Made by a program: the position numbers and the translations under genes
The notes under the pieces: model-generated
The model's input: the letters and a program-made list of their open reading frames with translations, nothing else
Told to the model about the DNA's origin: nothing
Database searches by the model: none
Assembly: GCF_918698085.1 (NCBI RefSeq)
Contig: NZ_CAKKLP010000019.1
Coordinates: 1 to 64,000 of the forward strand
Origin: Chryseobacterium sp. Bi04
Lineage (GTDB): Bacteria > Bacteroidota > Bacteroidia > Flavobacteriales > Weeksellaceae
Length of the DNA: 64,000 nt
Direction: 5' to 3'
Shown: positions 45,080-53,408 of the stretch, piece after piece
Layout: the number at the start of each line of letters is the position of its first letter
How positions within the stretch are numbered: position 1 is the stretch's first letter

Positions 45080-45625
45080 ATGGAAGAATACATGGGAATT
45101 GTAAAATTATTTGCAGGAAGTTTTGTACCTAGAGGCTGGATGCTTTGTGACGGCAGGCTTCTGAGTATTGCTCAGAATTCAGCGCTGTTTTCTCTGTTAG
45201 GAACCATATATGGCGGTGATGGTGTTACCTCTTTTGCACTGCCCAATTTAATTGGACGTATGGCTTTAGGAGCAGGATCACAGACTGGAAAATCATACCC
45301 GGTAGGGATTGTTTCGGGAGCTGATAAAAATACGATCTTAGCACAGAATTTACCTAGTATTGGAAGCGGATTTCAATTAAAGATATCGAATGCTAATGCA
45401 ACTACCTCTACTCCATCCATTAGCACATCCATTGCAGTAACAGGAAATCAGATAGGAAGAGATTTCACTGCTGTACCAAGTTTTGTACAGGCAGAACCCA
45501 ATACAACAATTGACCCAAGAGCAATTTCATTTACAGGGCAAAACCTTCCGATGAATAATATGCCTCCTTATTTAGGACTTAACTATATCATCTGTGTAGA
45601 GGGGATTTATCCTCCCCGAGATTAA
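45080..45625 (+). CDS. phage tail collar-domain protein
   Basis: A 181-residue protein with the tail-collar (microcystin-dependent protein-like) pattern at the start: MGIVKLFAGSFVPRGW-MLCDGRLLSI, then FALPNLIGRMALGAG, ending with the conserved MPPYLGLNYIICVEG. Such stand-alone collar proteins are frequent in Bacteroidetes outside phages and their role is unclear. No other phage genes are present. It is followed 19 bases later by a T9SS-targeted protein, which may share its transcript. Confidence 0.88.
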   Translation: MEEYMGIVKLFAGSFVPRGWMLCDGRLLSIAQNSALFSLLGTIYGGDGVTSFALPNLIGRMALGAGSQTGKSYPVGIVSGADKNTILAQNLPSIGSGFQLKISNANATTSTPSISTSIAVTGNQIGRDFTAVPSFVQAEPNTTIDPRAISFTGQNLPMNNMPPYLGLNYIICVEGIYPPRD

Positions 45626-45644
45626 TCTCATTAAAACCTAAATC

Positions 45645-46466
45645 ATGAAAAGAACTATCTTTTTTATCATCTGCTGTCTGTTCACTTCTCTATTGTCTTT
45701 CGGACAGACAAGCACAGAAACATTTGAAACAGAATCACACGGAAGCTCCAGTTTCATTGATAACGGCGTGATTTTTAATCTCATTTCCCATATAGGAATT
45801 TTTGATGTTCAAGCCAATTATCCTTCAACAGGCTGGAACGGCACCAGTATTGACAACAAATATATTGATAACTCTAATGATACTGCTTCACCACCATCAT
45901 TCAGTATTAAAACAACCTCCAATTTATTTAAAGTAAACAGGTTCTGGATGTATCTTTCAAAATTAAACCTGGATCTTAATGCAGCAGGAACCCTTACAGT
46001 CGCCGGAAAATTGAGTGGAGTAACAAAATTTATCCAAACTAAAACGACAGGGTTTGCTACTTCTATGGTTCCTTCAAACGGATATACATTGATTGATCTC
46101 ACCAATCTGAATGGGCAAAATTACAGTAATATTATCATTGATGAACTTCAAATTACCCTGGGAGGTGAATTCAGATATGCAGGTTTTGATGCTTTTACCT
46201 GGGTAAAAGATTCTGGCATAGTACTAAGTACGGCAGAAACTAAAACCGCCAAACAAAAGATGACCATTTATCCTAATCCTACCAACGGTCCGCTTACGAT
46301 ATATGCAGGGAAAGCTACCGATGCCCAGGTTTATAGTGCAGACGGAAAACTGGTAAAAAAACTTCCGATAAGTGAAGGAGCTAACGACATCAATATTTCA
46401 GAGCTTCCAAAAGGAACCTATTTTATAAAAATATCCACAGAAAGCACTAAAATCATTAAAAACTAA
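45645..46466 (+). CDS. T9SS cargo protein, unknown function
   Basis: A 273-residue secreted protein: signal peptide (CCLFTSLLSFGQ), a beta-rich central domain of about 170 residues with no recognised motif, and a type A T9SS sorting domain from about 203 (MTIYPNPTNGPLTI, SADGKLVKKL, LPKGTYFIKI). It follows the collar-domain gene closely and ends before a good terminator. Confidence 0.88.
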   Translation: MKRTIFFIICCLFTSLLSFGQTSTETFETESHGSSSFIDNGVIFNLISHIGIFDVQANYPSTGWNGTSIDNKYIDNSNDTASPPSFSIKTTSNLFKVNRFWMYLSKLNLDLNAAGTLTVAGKLSGVTKFIQTKTTGFATSMVPSNGYTLIDLTNLNGQNYSNIIIDELQITLGGEFRYAGFDAFTWVKDSGIVLSTAETKTAKQKMTIYPNPTNGPLTIYAGKATDAQVYSADGKLVKKLPISEGANDINISELPKGTYFIKISTESTKIIKN

Positions 46467-46515
46467 CAGTTCAGACACAGTCATCCCCCGATAAAGATTC
46501 TAATACATGAATGAC

Positions 46516-46545
46516 AATCCCTTGATCAAAACTGATTGAGGGATT
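46516..46545 (+). terminator. intrinsic terminator
   Basis: A 13-bp stem (46516-46528 with 46533-46545, core AATCCCTTGATCA, two G-U pairs) with a 4-nt loop and a T tract. Confidence 0.8.
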
Positions 46546-46546
46546 T

Positions 46547-47233
46547 TTACTTTTTCAGAGCCAGGATGTATTTGTCAATATACAATTGTTTCTCTTTTGA
46601 TTTATACTGTTGGATATACCTGGGATGTTCAAGGACGGTCATTGTATCAAACAGCTTTTCTTCTTTATTTAATTTTGAAATAAACTCAGCATTCTTTTTT
46701 CCTAAAACAAAAACCTCTGAGGTATCCAGGTTCAGGCTGATATGTTTTTTCAGTGAATCAATCATAAAGTCTTTGACTGCTTCAAACAGTTTTTTATCAT
46801 CATAATAATTGGCATTAACCCATCCATTTTTTGTCTTTTTTACGATAGCCAGAGGAAATGGGGAATTGATATAAATATCTTTATAGAATAGATCTGCTCC
46901 ACCATAGTCTTCAATCATATCATATATAAAAACAGAAGATACTTCATGAGTGCGGGCCGATTTCATTTTTATACCACATACAGCTTCCAGTCTTTTGGTA
47001 TCTGTAAACGGAACCCCCGTTACCCCTGCGCCGTGACGGCTGGGATTAATCCCTATGATAAACTTTCTTTTATCGGAATCATTATAGTACTTGTGATAAA
47101 ACTTTTGCATGACCTCTATTGTTTCCGGATTATCAAGATACGGATTCAAAGCTTCAAAACCTTCCGGAAGCTCTCCGGAAAAAGTAAGGTGTTCATTGAA
47201 TGTAATAACCAGATCAGCAAAAGTTTTATTCAT
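46547..47233 (-). CDS. SMUG2/UDG-superfamily DNA glycosylase-like
   Basis: A 228-residue protein of the uracil-DNA glycosylase superfamily in its SMUG2/DUF4918 branch. The catalytic-loop motif is GINPSRHGAGVTGVPFTD (about 60-77), and a second conserved block VLEHPRYIQQYKS (about 200-212) carries the His expected for the intercalation loop. It would excise uracil or damaged bases from DNA; activity is inferred from family. It lies 7 bases after the DUF4241 gene, probably in one unit. Confidence 0.82.
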   Translation of the reverse strand: MNKTFADLVITFNEHLTFSGELPEGFEALNPYLDNPETIEVMQKFYHKYYNDSDKRKFIIGINPSRHGAGVTGVPFTDTKRLEAVCGIKMKSARTHEVSSVFIYDMIEDYGGADLFYKDIYINSPFPLAIVKKTKNGWVNANYYDDKKLFEAVKDFMIDSLKKHISLNLDTSEVFVLGKKNAEFISKLNKEEKLFDTMTVLEHPRYIQQYKSKEKQLYIDKYILALKK

Positions 47234-47240
47234 TGTGAAA

Positions 47241-48017
47241 TTATTTTAAAAACACGAAATTATCCGGCTGATCTGAAATTTCATCTTCGTCATCATCGTC
47301 CTCTTCTACTTCGGATAATTCCATTTCGATATCAATAAAATGAATATAAAGACTGCAGATTTCTTCGTTAGCATCATATCCAAAGTATACAGGATATACC
47401 CCATCTCCCAAACCACTTGCAAATATTGGAATATGATATTCTGTCTCCGGTACTTTCCAATTGATCCAATCTCCTAAATCTCTCTGATTTGTTGGATTTT
47501 CTTTGTAATTTTTCGCAAAAAGTTCTGCAAAATAATCATCATAAATATTCTCTACATCGAGTTCTGAAATAAACTGATCCACATAAGGTACTACCTGTGT
47601 ATCTGTAATACATGCCAACCCCGCGTCTACTACAAAGCCAAAATAATCTTCTTCTTCAGAGTCCCCAAGTTCTTCTTCTCCTATTAATGCCTCTCTGTAT
47701 ACAACAGCCTTTTCTTTTGTAAATTCTACTTTTACGGCAGCATAACGGTTTCCCCAATCTTCTAATTTTGCCACAGCAATCTTAACGGGAAAATTACCTT
47801 TGGGTACATCAACAAAATAGGGTTTTTCCCTTGTATTTAAATAGACTAAAGGATCTCTTACAATTACTTTTCCGGAAGGCAGGGAAACATTTCCTATTTC
47901 CATCACCTCCATTTTCTGATCCATAATTTCATCAGCAGTAAAATAGGTTTCAATATCTACAGGGGATATAAGTCTATCTTTTACCTCTTCCCATTTTTGC
48001 ATCCATGCCTCATTCAT
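47241..48017 (-). CDS. DUF4241 protein
   Basis: A 258-residue acidic cytoplasmic protein with the DUF4241 character: LPSGKVIVRDPLVYL (about 45-60), KIAVAKLEDWGNRYAAVKV (about 78-97), FVVDAGLACITD, and late VYFGYDANEEI. The family is widespread and often sits near toxin-immunity genes, but has no defined activity. The C-terminus is a run of Asp/Glu. It is followed by the SMUG2-like gene. Confidence 0.82.
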   Translation of the reverse strand: MNEAWMQKWEEVKDRLISPVDIETYFTADEIMDQKMEVMEIGNVSLPSGKVIVRDPLVYLNTREKPYFVDVPKGNFPVKIAVAKLEDWGNRYAAVKVEFTKEKAVVYREALIGEEELGDSEEEDYFGFVVDAGLACITDTQVVPYVDQFISELDVENIYDDYFAELFAKNYKENPTNQRDLGDWINWKVPETEYHIPIFASGLGDGVYPVYFGYDANEEICSLYIHFIDIEMELSEVEEDDDDEDEISDQPDNFVFLK

Positions 48018-48320
48018 AATTTTATGTTTATAGTTGTATTAAAATTTAAAAATACTTTTTTATGTAAAGCCTGCTTAAACTAATTAGAAATTGAATCACA
48101 AAAGCTGAGTAAAACACTATAAACACTTTAGTTTATTTTAAGTTTAAACTGATTGAAAATAAAAAGTACACTTAAGCAAAAAATCTTTGATTTTTTTAAA
48201 ACTTACGTGAGCTTATTTTCACAGCTTTATTAAGCTTAAGTGTTCAAGAAACTTTGTGACTTTTGACTACGTCCAATCTTCGATTTGTGGTTAAAATAAA
48301 AAGTGTAAACAAGTTCGTAA
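48018..48320. repeat. 303-base gap with inverted repeat
   Basis: No gene is seen. A 10-bp exact inverted repeat, ACACTTAAGC (48168-48177) and GCTTAAGTGT (48234-48243), encloses AT-rich sequence and is followed by an aaactttgtgacttttgac stretch. I believe similar text recurs in flavobacterial spacers, but this was not checked. Confidence 0.45.
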
Positions 48321-48854
48321 TCAATTGTCAAAATCATCTTCATCTTTCAGTCCTTTAATAAAGGTCTCAAAATCTTTAGCCAGAAATGTTTTCCTGTAAT
48401 TATCTTCCTGATCAACGTGTACCACTTCCGGTTCCCCCGTTTTTCCACATTTTGTATAATCGAGAAGAATCATATCATGACCTGCTGAAGGGCAATCTCC
48501 AATATAAACTCCATCATCAGGATAGCCCCATTCTTCCATCATAAACCGACTTCCCAGTTCTCCACAAACAGAATAGGTCTTTTCTCTTCCAATCCCCATA
48601 ATTCCGGTAACAGCAATATGATCATCAGCCCAGGAATTAGGTTCTGTGGTGGGAAAGCAACATCTGTCTACCATTCCTCCATTCTGAATTTTCATCAATT
48701 CGATATATGAAGCAGGAAGTTTATATCCCAGTTCTTCTTCTATTGAAGCTATCATTTCGTCTTTGGGAAGATCTTCGATATAATCTCTTTGTGAATAAGT
48801 ACTTTGATCCCAGAAGCCTGTAAAGTCAAAGTCCTTGAAAAATTGTAATTCCAT
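48321..48854 (-). CDS. SMI1/KNR4-family (SUKH) protein
   Basis: A 177-residue SUKH-fold protein: EEELGYKLPASYIELMKIQNGG (in two parts, about 36-57) is the family signature, followed by GIMGIGREKTYSV and DYIEDLPKDEM. SUKH proteins often act as immunity proteins against nuclease and other polymorphic toxins. No toxin gene is adjacent, so the role is open. It is monocistronic, next to the RAYT locus. Confidence 0.87.
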   Translation of the reverse strand: MELQFFKDFDFTGFWDQSTYSQRDYIEDLPKDEMIASIEEELGYKLPASYIELMKIQNGGMVDRCCFPTTEPNSWADDHIAVTGIMGIGREKTYSVCGELGSRFMMEEWGYPDDGVYIGDCPSAGHDMILLDYTKCGKTGEPEVVHVDQEDNYRKTFLAKDFETFIKGLKDEDDFDN

Positions 48855-48893
48855 ATTGTTTCAATAAGTGATATTGTAATATAAAGGTAAGTA

Positions 48894-48930
48894 TTATCCG
48901 TGTAAAGTTTTAAGCCTTTGACACGGATAA
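48894..48930. repeat. palindrome flanking RAYT (downstream side)
   Basis: TTATCCGTGT (48894-48903) pairs with ACACGGATAA (48921-48930), with an inner AAAG/CTTT pairing and one bulge. It ends 4 bases before the RAYT stop. Its CCGTGT/ACACGG core is the same as in the palindrome on the other side of the gene (49602-49640). Confidence 0.7.
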
Positions 48931-48933
48931 AAA

Positions 48934-49557
48934 CTAAAACTCTTCTTTAAGGTTAATTGTCCTTTGATGGGACAGCTTAAAATTTTCTACACCATTAAAT
49001 AATTCAATAATCTCATCTCTTTTTAAAAGAGTGCGCGACGTACTCAAAATGGATTGGTAAGAGGAAAAATTATATTTTGAAAACCGATGCACGATAGAGT
49101 GATTTTGCGGATTTTGATGAATATAAATTATCATATTAATTAAATATTTATCCGAAATAATCAATTTCCTTTTAAATGGAGATTCAATAAGAGCACCATG
49201 TCTTTTGTATTCCTTATTAAAAGATTGGGAGTAAGAATTGAAAAGTCGGGCAAATTGTTTTGAGAAAATATTCTGGGGAGAATGAAGTCCTGTTTGAGTA
49301 GCCTTGTCAAGGTTTTGAACCTTGACAAGGCTACTCAATTCAAGATCAGATTTAATCTTAACTAAAAGATGAAAATGATTAGGCATAAGGCAATATGCAT
49401 ATACATCACAGGTGGGAATAAGAAATTCAACTACTTTATTCAAAAAGAATGAATAATTTCGATCCGATTTAAAAATATTTTCTCCGTTAATACCACGATT
49501 ATAAATATGGTAAAAACAGTCTGCTTCAATTGGAGTAGTTCTGATATCTGCCATCAT
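48934..49557 (-). CDS. REP-associated tyrosine transposase (RAYT)
   Basis: A 207-residue Y1 (IS200-like HUH) transposase of the RAYT type. FYHIYNRGINGENIF opens the domain, the HUH pair is in MPNHFHLLVKIK (about 60-71), and the candidate catalytic Tyr is in NMIIYIHQNPQNHSI (about 143). RAYTs are domesticated or mobile enzymes linked to REP palindromes. Here palindromes lie on both sides, and a third is inside the gene (codons for ELSSLVKVQNLDKATQ), kept in frame. No IS200 ends or accessory gene were seen. Confidence 0.88.
   Translation of the reverse strand: MMADIRTTPIEADCFYHIYNRGINGENIFKSDRNYSFFLNKVVEFLIPTCDVYAYCLMPNHFHLLVKIKSDLELSSLVKVQNLDKATQTGLHSPQNIFSKQFARLFNSYSQSFNKEYKRHGALIESPFKRKLIISDKYLINMIIYIHQNPQNHSIVHRFSKYNFSSYQSILSTSRTLLKRDEIIELFNGVENFKLSHQRTINLKEEF
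49294..49338. repeat. palindrome inside RAYT coding region
   Basis: A perfect 21-bp inverted repeat with a TTG centre (arms 49294-49314 and 49318-49338). Its core GTCAAGGTT-TTG-AACCTTGAC is identical to the palindrome at 49602-49640. The 45-bp element is 15 codons long and does not break the reading frame. Confidence 0.85.
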
Positions 49558-49601
49558 TGTGTTTTTAATTTAATCTTAGAAAGATAAAAAAAACTTTTAA
49601 A

Positions 49602-49640
49602 TTTAACCGTGTCAAGGTTTTGAACCTTGACACGGTTAAA
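49602..49640. repeat. palindrome flanking RAYT (upstream side)
   Basis: A perfect 18-bp inverted repeat with a 3-nt centre: TTTAACCGTGTCAAGGTT (49602-49619) and its complement (49623-49640). It lies 44 bases upstream of the RAYT start, just after the paaZ terminator. Confidence 0.85.
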
Positions 49641-49644
49641 AAAA

Positions 49645-49670
49645 TCCCTTTAAGTAAAAACCTAAAGGGA
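49645..49670 (-). terminator. paaZ terminator
   Basis: TCCCTTTA/TAAAGGGA stem with a 10-nt loop, followed on the minus strand by a T7 tract. It lies 20 bases past the paaZ stop and marks the end of the paa cluster. Confidence 0.8.
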
Positions 49671-49690
49671 CTATAAATTTATATTTTGAA

Positions 49691-52186
49691 TTAAATTAAT
49701 CCAAACTGCTCAAAATGATGGGTAAAATGTTTTTTATGCATCAGTTCCCACATTTCCCTGTTTAACTTCCCAAACACAAAATTCAGATGTTCTGCCTGGG
49801 GATTTTCTTTGTAGTAGATCACAAATCGCTTCAGGTTATCAATGAATGACTGTTTTGCTGCATCCAGATTCTTATGTGTGAGTGCCGGAAGTGAGCCATT
49901 CTGTGGTAAGAACGGAGCAATAAATTCTTTCGGCATTTTTCTGTGGTTGTAAAGAGAGTCCTGGTATTTTTCAATATTCTCCTCCGGAGTGAAGCATTTT
50001 TCAGCTTCCGGTTCTCCAAGACTTACTAAAATTCCGTGTTCCAAATGCTCAATCATCTGTTGTGGAGACATTTTCCCCCATTGAGAGGAAGTATTTTCGG
50101 TTAAACCATTCAGTATTTTCTGAACATTTTTCACATTCAGATCAATGAAAGGAGATTGTTTCGCTACTAATGTTAAAATTGTAGCTACACATACGATCTC
50201 ATCTCTTTGATTTATCACCTCAACCAGCCATTTAACAACTCCTGAAGGAATGTTTCTGCCTTTTACTCCTCTGTTGATTTTTTCTTTTGCTGTTAGGTAA
50301 ACAGTAATGGTATCACCAGCATATACAGGTTTAAAGAAACTGCATTCTTCTAATCCGTAGTTGGCAATAACAGGTCCTTTTTTACCGGAAACAAACAATC
50401 CTGCTGCTGCTGAAAGGATGAAATATCCATGGGCAACAGTTTTATCAAAAATAGTTCCTGTTAAGCTCGTAGCATCTGTATGAGCATAGAAGTGATCCCA
50501 TGAAACATTGGAGAAGTTAACGATATCTGCATCGGTAACGGTTCTGCCAGCTGTTTCTAGAGAATCTCCCACTTCAACTTCTTCAAAATATTTCTGGAAA
50601 GGATGTTTGTCTGAGAATTTCTTCTCAGCACCCTGCTGATAAATCTTGGTAATTGCTTTCAGTACATCCGGAGATCCCTGAATTGCTGTTTTCTGCAAGA
50701 AGAAATGAAGACCGCTCAAACCTCCCATTTCCTCACCTCCGCCTGCTCTGCCAGGCCCTCCGTGCATCAGCGTAGGAAGTGGTGAACCGTGCCCTGTGCT
50801 TTCTTTAGCATTATCTCTGTTCAGGACAAAGATTCTTCCGTGTTGGGAAGCCATTTTCCATGACGTTTCTGCAATAAAGTTCTCATCATGAGAAATGATG
50901 GATCCCACTAAACTTCCTTTTCCTCTCTTTGCCAGTGCAGCTGCTTCTTCAGCATCTTTATACGGCATTAATGTAGATACCGGCCCGAAAGCTTCTACAT
51001 CATGAGAGATATTTTTCTCAAAAGGCTTATCATTCAGGAATAGTTTAGGACTCATAAATGCTCCGTTTTCATAATCTGCATCTACCAGTTCATGCTTTCC
51101 GTCATACACAAGCTCTGTTTCTGTTTTTAAAATATTTACTTTTCTTACTACTTCTTCGTATTGCTGTCTTCCCACCAAAGAACCCATTTTGGTTTCTCTG
51201 CTTAATGGATTTCCTATTTTTGTCTGATCCAAAGCTTTAGACAAAGCATTCTGAACATCACCGATTAAATGTTCCGGAACAATAATTCTTCTGATAGCCG
51301 TACATTTCTGTCCTGCTTTCGTGGTCATTTCGTTACGAACTTCTTTGATAAACAAATCAAATTCAGGAGTTCCCGGCTTTGCTTCCAATCCAAGGATTGA
51401 ACAGTTCAGAGAATCCGCCTCCATATTGAAACGTACTGCATTCCCAGCGATAGAAGGCATTGATTTTAATTTTCGGCCTGTATGAGCTGAACCTGTAAAT
51501 AATACAGAGTCTCCGTCTTTAATATAGTCCAGGATATTTCCAGGTTCCCCACATACCAACTGAACGGCTCCTTCAGGAAGCACTCCACTCTCAATCATAT
51601 CCTGAAAAACAGCATTTGTCAAATAAGAACCAAAAGGAGAAGGTTTTACAATAGAAGGAACACCCGCCAATAATGACGTTGATAATTTCTCCAGCATTCC
51701 CCAAACAGGAAAGTTATAAGCATTGATCTGTACTGAAACCCCTTCACTTGGAGTCAGAATATGAGTTCCTAAGAAAGTTCCGTTTGCTGAAATTTTCTGT
51801 GTATCTCCGTCTACCCAAAACGGAGTATTGGGAAGCATTCTTTTTGCCAGTCCCGAATAGGTAAAGAAGGTACCGAAACCTCCTTCAATATCTACCCATG
51901 AATCTACATGCGTAGCTCCTGTTTTATATGATAATTCGTAATATTTTTTCTTTCTTTCCAATAGATACAACGCTACTTTTTTCAGCATTTCCCCACGATC
52001 ATAGAAAGTCATGGAAGAAAGGTTTTTGTATCCTACTGTTCTTCCATAATCAAGAGCCTGTTCAAAATTAAGTCCTTCCGTATCTGAAACAGCTACCTGC
52101 TCTCCTGTAACGGCATTGTATAAAGGGATGCCGTTTCCGGATCCTTCTACCCATTCTCCGTAGATATAGTTTTTTAGTTTTTCCAT
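49691..52186 (-). CDS. paaZ: PaaZ, ring-opening hydrolase/dehydrogenase, with extra C-terminal domain
   Basis: PaaZ hydrolyses oxepin-CoA and oxidises the resulting aldehyde. The aldehyde dehydrogenase domain is residues about 1-515 (catalytic Cys in AGQKCTAIRR near 296, Glu in NMEADSLN near 256). The MaoC hydratase domain is about 530-675 (FYAHTDATSLTGT, AHGYFILSAAAGLF). PaaZ is normally about 680 residues; this one has 831. The added C-terminal 150 residues resemble DUF1569/DinB-like domains (QMIEHLEHGILVSLGEPE, then FGKLNREMWELMHKKH). That reads as a true fusion, with no stop or frameshift between. Confidence 0.93.
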   Translation of the reverse strand: MEKLKNYIYGEWVEGSGNGIPLYNAVTGEQVAVSDTEGLNFEQALDYGRTVGYKNLSSMTFYDRGEMLKKVALYLLERKKKYYELSYKTGATHVDSWVDIEGGFGTFFTYSGLAKRMLPNTPFWVDGDTQKISANGTFLGTHILTPSEGVSVQINAYNFPVWGMLEKLSTSLLAGVPSIVKPSPFGSYLTNAVFQDMIESGVLPEGAVQLVCGEPGNILDYIKDGDSVLFTGSAHTGRKLKSMPSIAGNAVRFNMEADSLNCSILGLEAKPGTPEFDLFIKEVRNEMTTKAGQKCTAIRRIIVPEHLIGDVQNALSKALDQTKIGNPLSRETKMGSLVGRQQYEEVVRKVNILKTETELVYDGKHELVDADYENGAFMSPKLFLNDKPFEKNISHDVEAFGPVSTLMPYKDAEEAAALAKRGKGSLVGSIISHDENFIAETSWKMASQHGRIFVLNRDNAKESTGHGSPLPTLMHGGPGRAGGGEEMGGLSGLHFFLQKTAIQGSPDVLKAITKIYQQGAEKKFSDKHPFQKYFEEVEVGDSLETAGRTVTDADIVNFSNVSWDHFYAHTDATSLTGTIFDKTVAHGYFILSAAAGLFVSGKKGPVIANYGLEECSFFKPVYAGDTITVYLTAKEKINRGVKGRNIPSGVVKWLVEVINQRDEIVCVATILTLVAKQSPFIDLNVKNVQKILNGLTENTSSQWGKMSPQQMIEHLEHGILVSLGEPEAEKCFTPEENIEKYQDSLYNHRKMPKEFIAPFLPQNGSLPALTHKNLDAAKQSFIDNLKRFVIYYKENPQAEHLNFVFGKLNREMWELMHKKHFTHHFEQFGLI

Positions 52187-52218
52187 ATTTATTTTTACTT
52201 TATTTTTTGCTTCTGTTG

Positions 52219-52251
52219 AAACCTTATAGGTTTTAAAAACCTATAAGGTTT
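52219..52251. repeat. AT-rich palindrome, copy 1
   Basis: AAACCTTATAGGTTTT and its exact complement around a single central A. It lies between paaZ and the esterase gene. A near-identical copy sits at 53370-53402, and the general shape (AACCTT...AAGGTT) recalls the RAYT-linked palindromes. Confidence 0.8.
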
Positions 52252-52327
52252 GAGTCCGTACATATATGATTAAAATATCAATACTAAAAGCCATTATTTT
52301 TTAGAATTTTGATCAATTGAAACTAAT

Positions 52328-53155
52328 TTACTTCTGTTCCTGATATGGAAACAGTTTCACTAATCCTTCATACAAACTTCTGTGAAGAATGGTTGCATGA
52401 TTATCCGTTTCCATCATTTTATACTCTAATGTCCAGTTTTTCTTATTTGATTTTTTAAGAATATCATAGAACGTTTCTGCATCTTTAATCATGACAGGAT
52501 GTTCTCCTTTTCCCACAGAAACATAAACAAATTTCTTAGTATCGGGAGACTTTGCAAGTAATTGAGGTGCCTGTTTTAGTAAACTTTCATCATCCCACCA
52601 TAAACTTGGACTAATGATAAAATAATTGTTAAACATTTCCGGTTTTTTCAAAAGAATTTCTGTTGCTAACAGCCCACCTAGAGATTGTCCGAACAGATAC
52701 TTCTCCGTCGTTTTAAACTGGCTTTCAATGTAAGGCTTTAATTCTTTTTCAAGGAACGTTATAAACTTATCAGAATGCCCTGTGGTAGGATAATCTTTCT
52801 GCAAATCCTTTAAATCTGTATGAAATGTGAAATCTCTTTTTCTGTCAACATTAGCAATTCCTACTACAATTGTTTCCGGCATCGAGTACATTTGATTAAA
52901 GAACTGCACTAATCCTGAAACATGGATAAAGTCTTCATTCATACTTCCGTCCAACAAATAGATCACCGGATATGACTTAGCTTTATCAAAACCTTGAGGC
53001 AGGTAGATATTTAGAGTTCTTTCTTCATTCAGAGTTTTAGATTTAATGGTCCTTACCTCTCCCACCGTAAGCGGTTTTACTGTTGCAGTTTGCGCTAATA
53101 CCGTAAAATTGGCAGCAAGCAGTATACTGCAGATAATAAAAGCTTTTTTAATCAT
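52328..53155 (-). CDS. exported alpha/beta-hydrolase esterase
   Basis: A 275-residue esterase of the enterochelin-esterase-like (putative IroE/S-formylglutathione hydrolase) alpha/beta fold. The signal peptide ends near LAANFTVLAQ. The nucleophile Ser is in FGQSLGGLLA (about 155), the region YPVIYLLDGS (about 62-71) is the conserved early strand, and His is in DNHATILHRS near 255. Acting in the periplasm or outside, it is not part of the known Paa pathway, though it lies within the cluster. Confidence 0.85.
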   Translation of the reverse strand: MIKKAFIICSILLAANFTVLAQTATVKPLTVGEVRTIKSKTLNEERTLNIYLPQGFDKAKSYPVIYLLDGSMNEDFIHVSGLVQFFNQMYSMPETIVVGIANVDRKRDFTFHTDLKDLQKDYPTTGHSDKFITFLEKELKPYIESQFKTTEKYLFGQSLGGLLATEILLKKPEMFNNYFIISPSLWWDDESLLKQAPQLLAKSPDTKKFVYVSVGKGEHPVMIKDAETFYDILKKSNKKNWTLEYKMMETDNHATILHRSLYEGLVKLFPYQEQK

Positions 53156-53369
53156 AATTTAATTTTTGTCTTCTCGTTTATTCTTAGAAATTTTTATTCT
53201 AAATCCATACAATCATATTCCACATTAGAAAACTGATAATTTTCATCTTCACGGAAAATCAAATCTTTTCCATTAGCGTGGGAATATATATGATAGATAT
53301 ACCCTCATTCAAAACTTTCTGTATTATTAACCATTTATTTCTCATTTTGTGTTTTATTTTACTGAATTC

Positions 53370-53402
53370 AAACCTTATAAGTTTTAAAAACCTATAAGGT
53401 TT
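53370..53402. repeat. AT-rich palindrome, copy 2
   Basis: Same 33-base element as 52219-52251, with one mismatch in the left arm. It ends 6 bases before the paaY stop. It and copy 1 flank the esterase gene. Confidence 0.8.
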
Positions 53403-53408
53403 AGACAA

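Noticed and set aside
45080..45625. Prophage remnant suggested by the tail-collar protein
   Set aside because: No capsid, tail, integrase or lysis genes nearby; such orphan collar proteins are common in Bacteroidetes.
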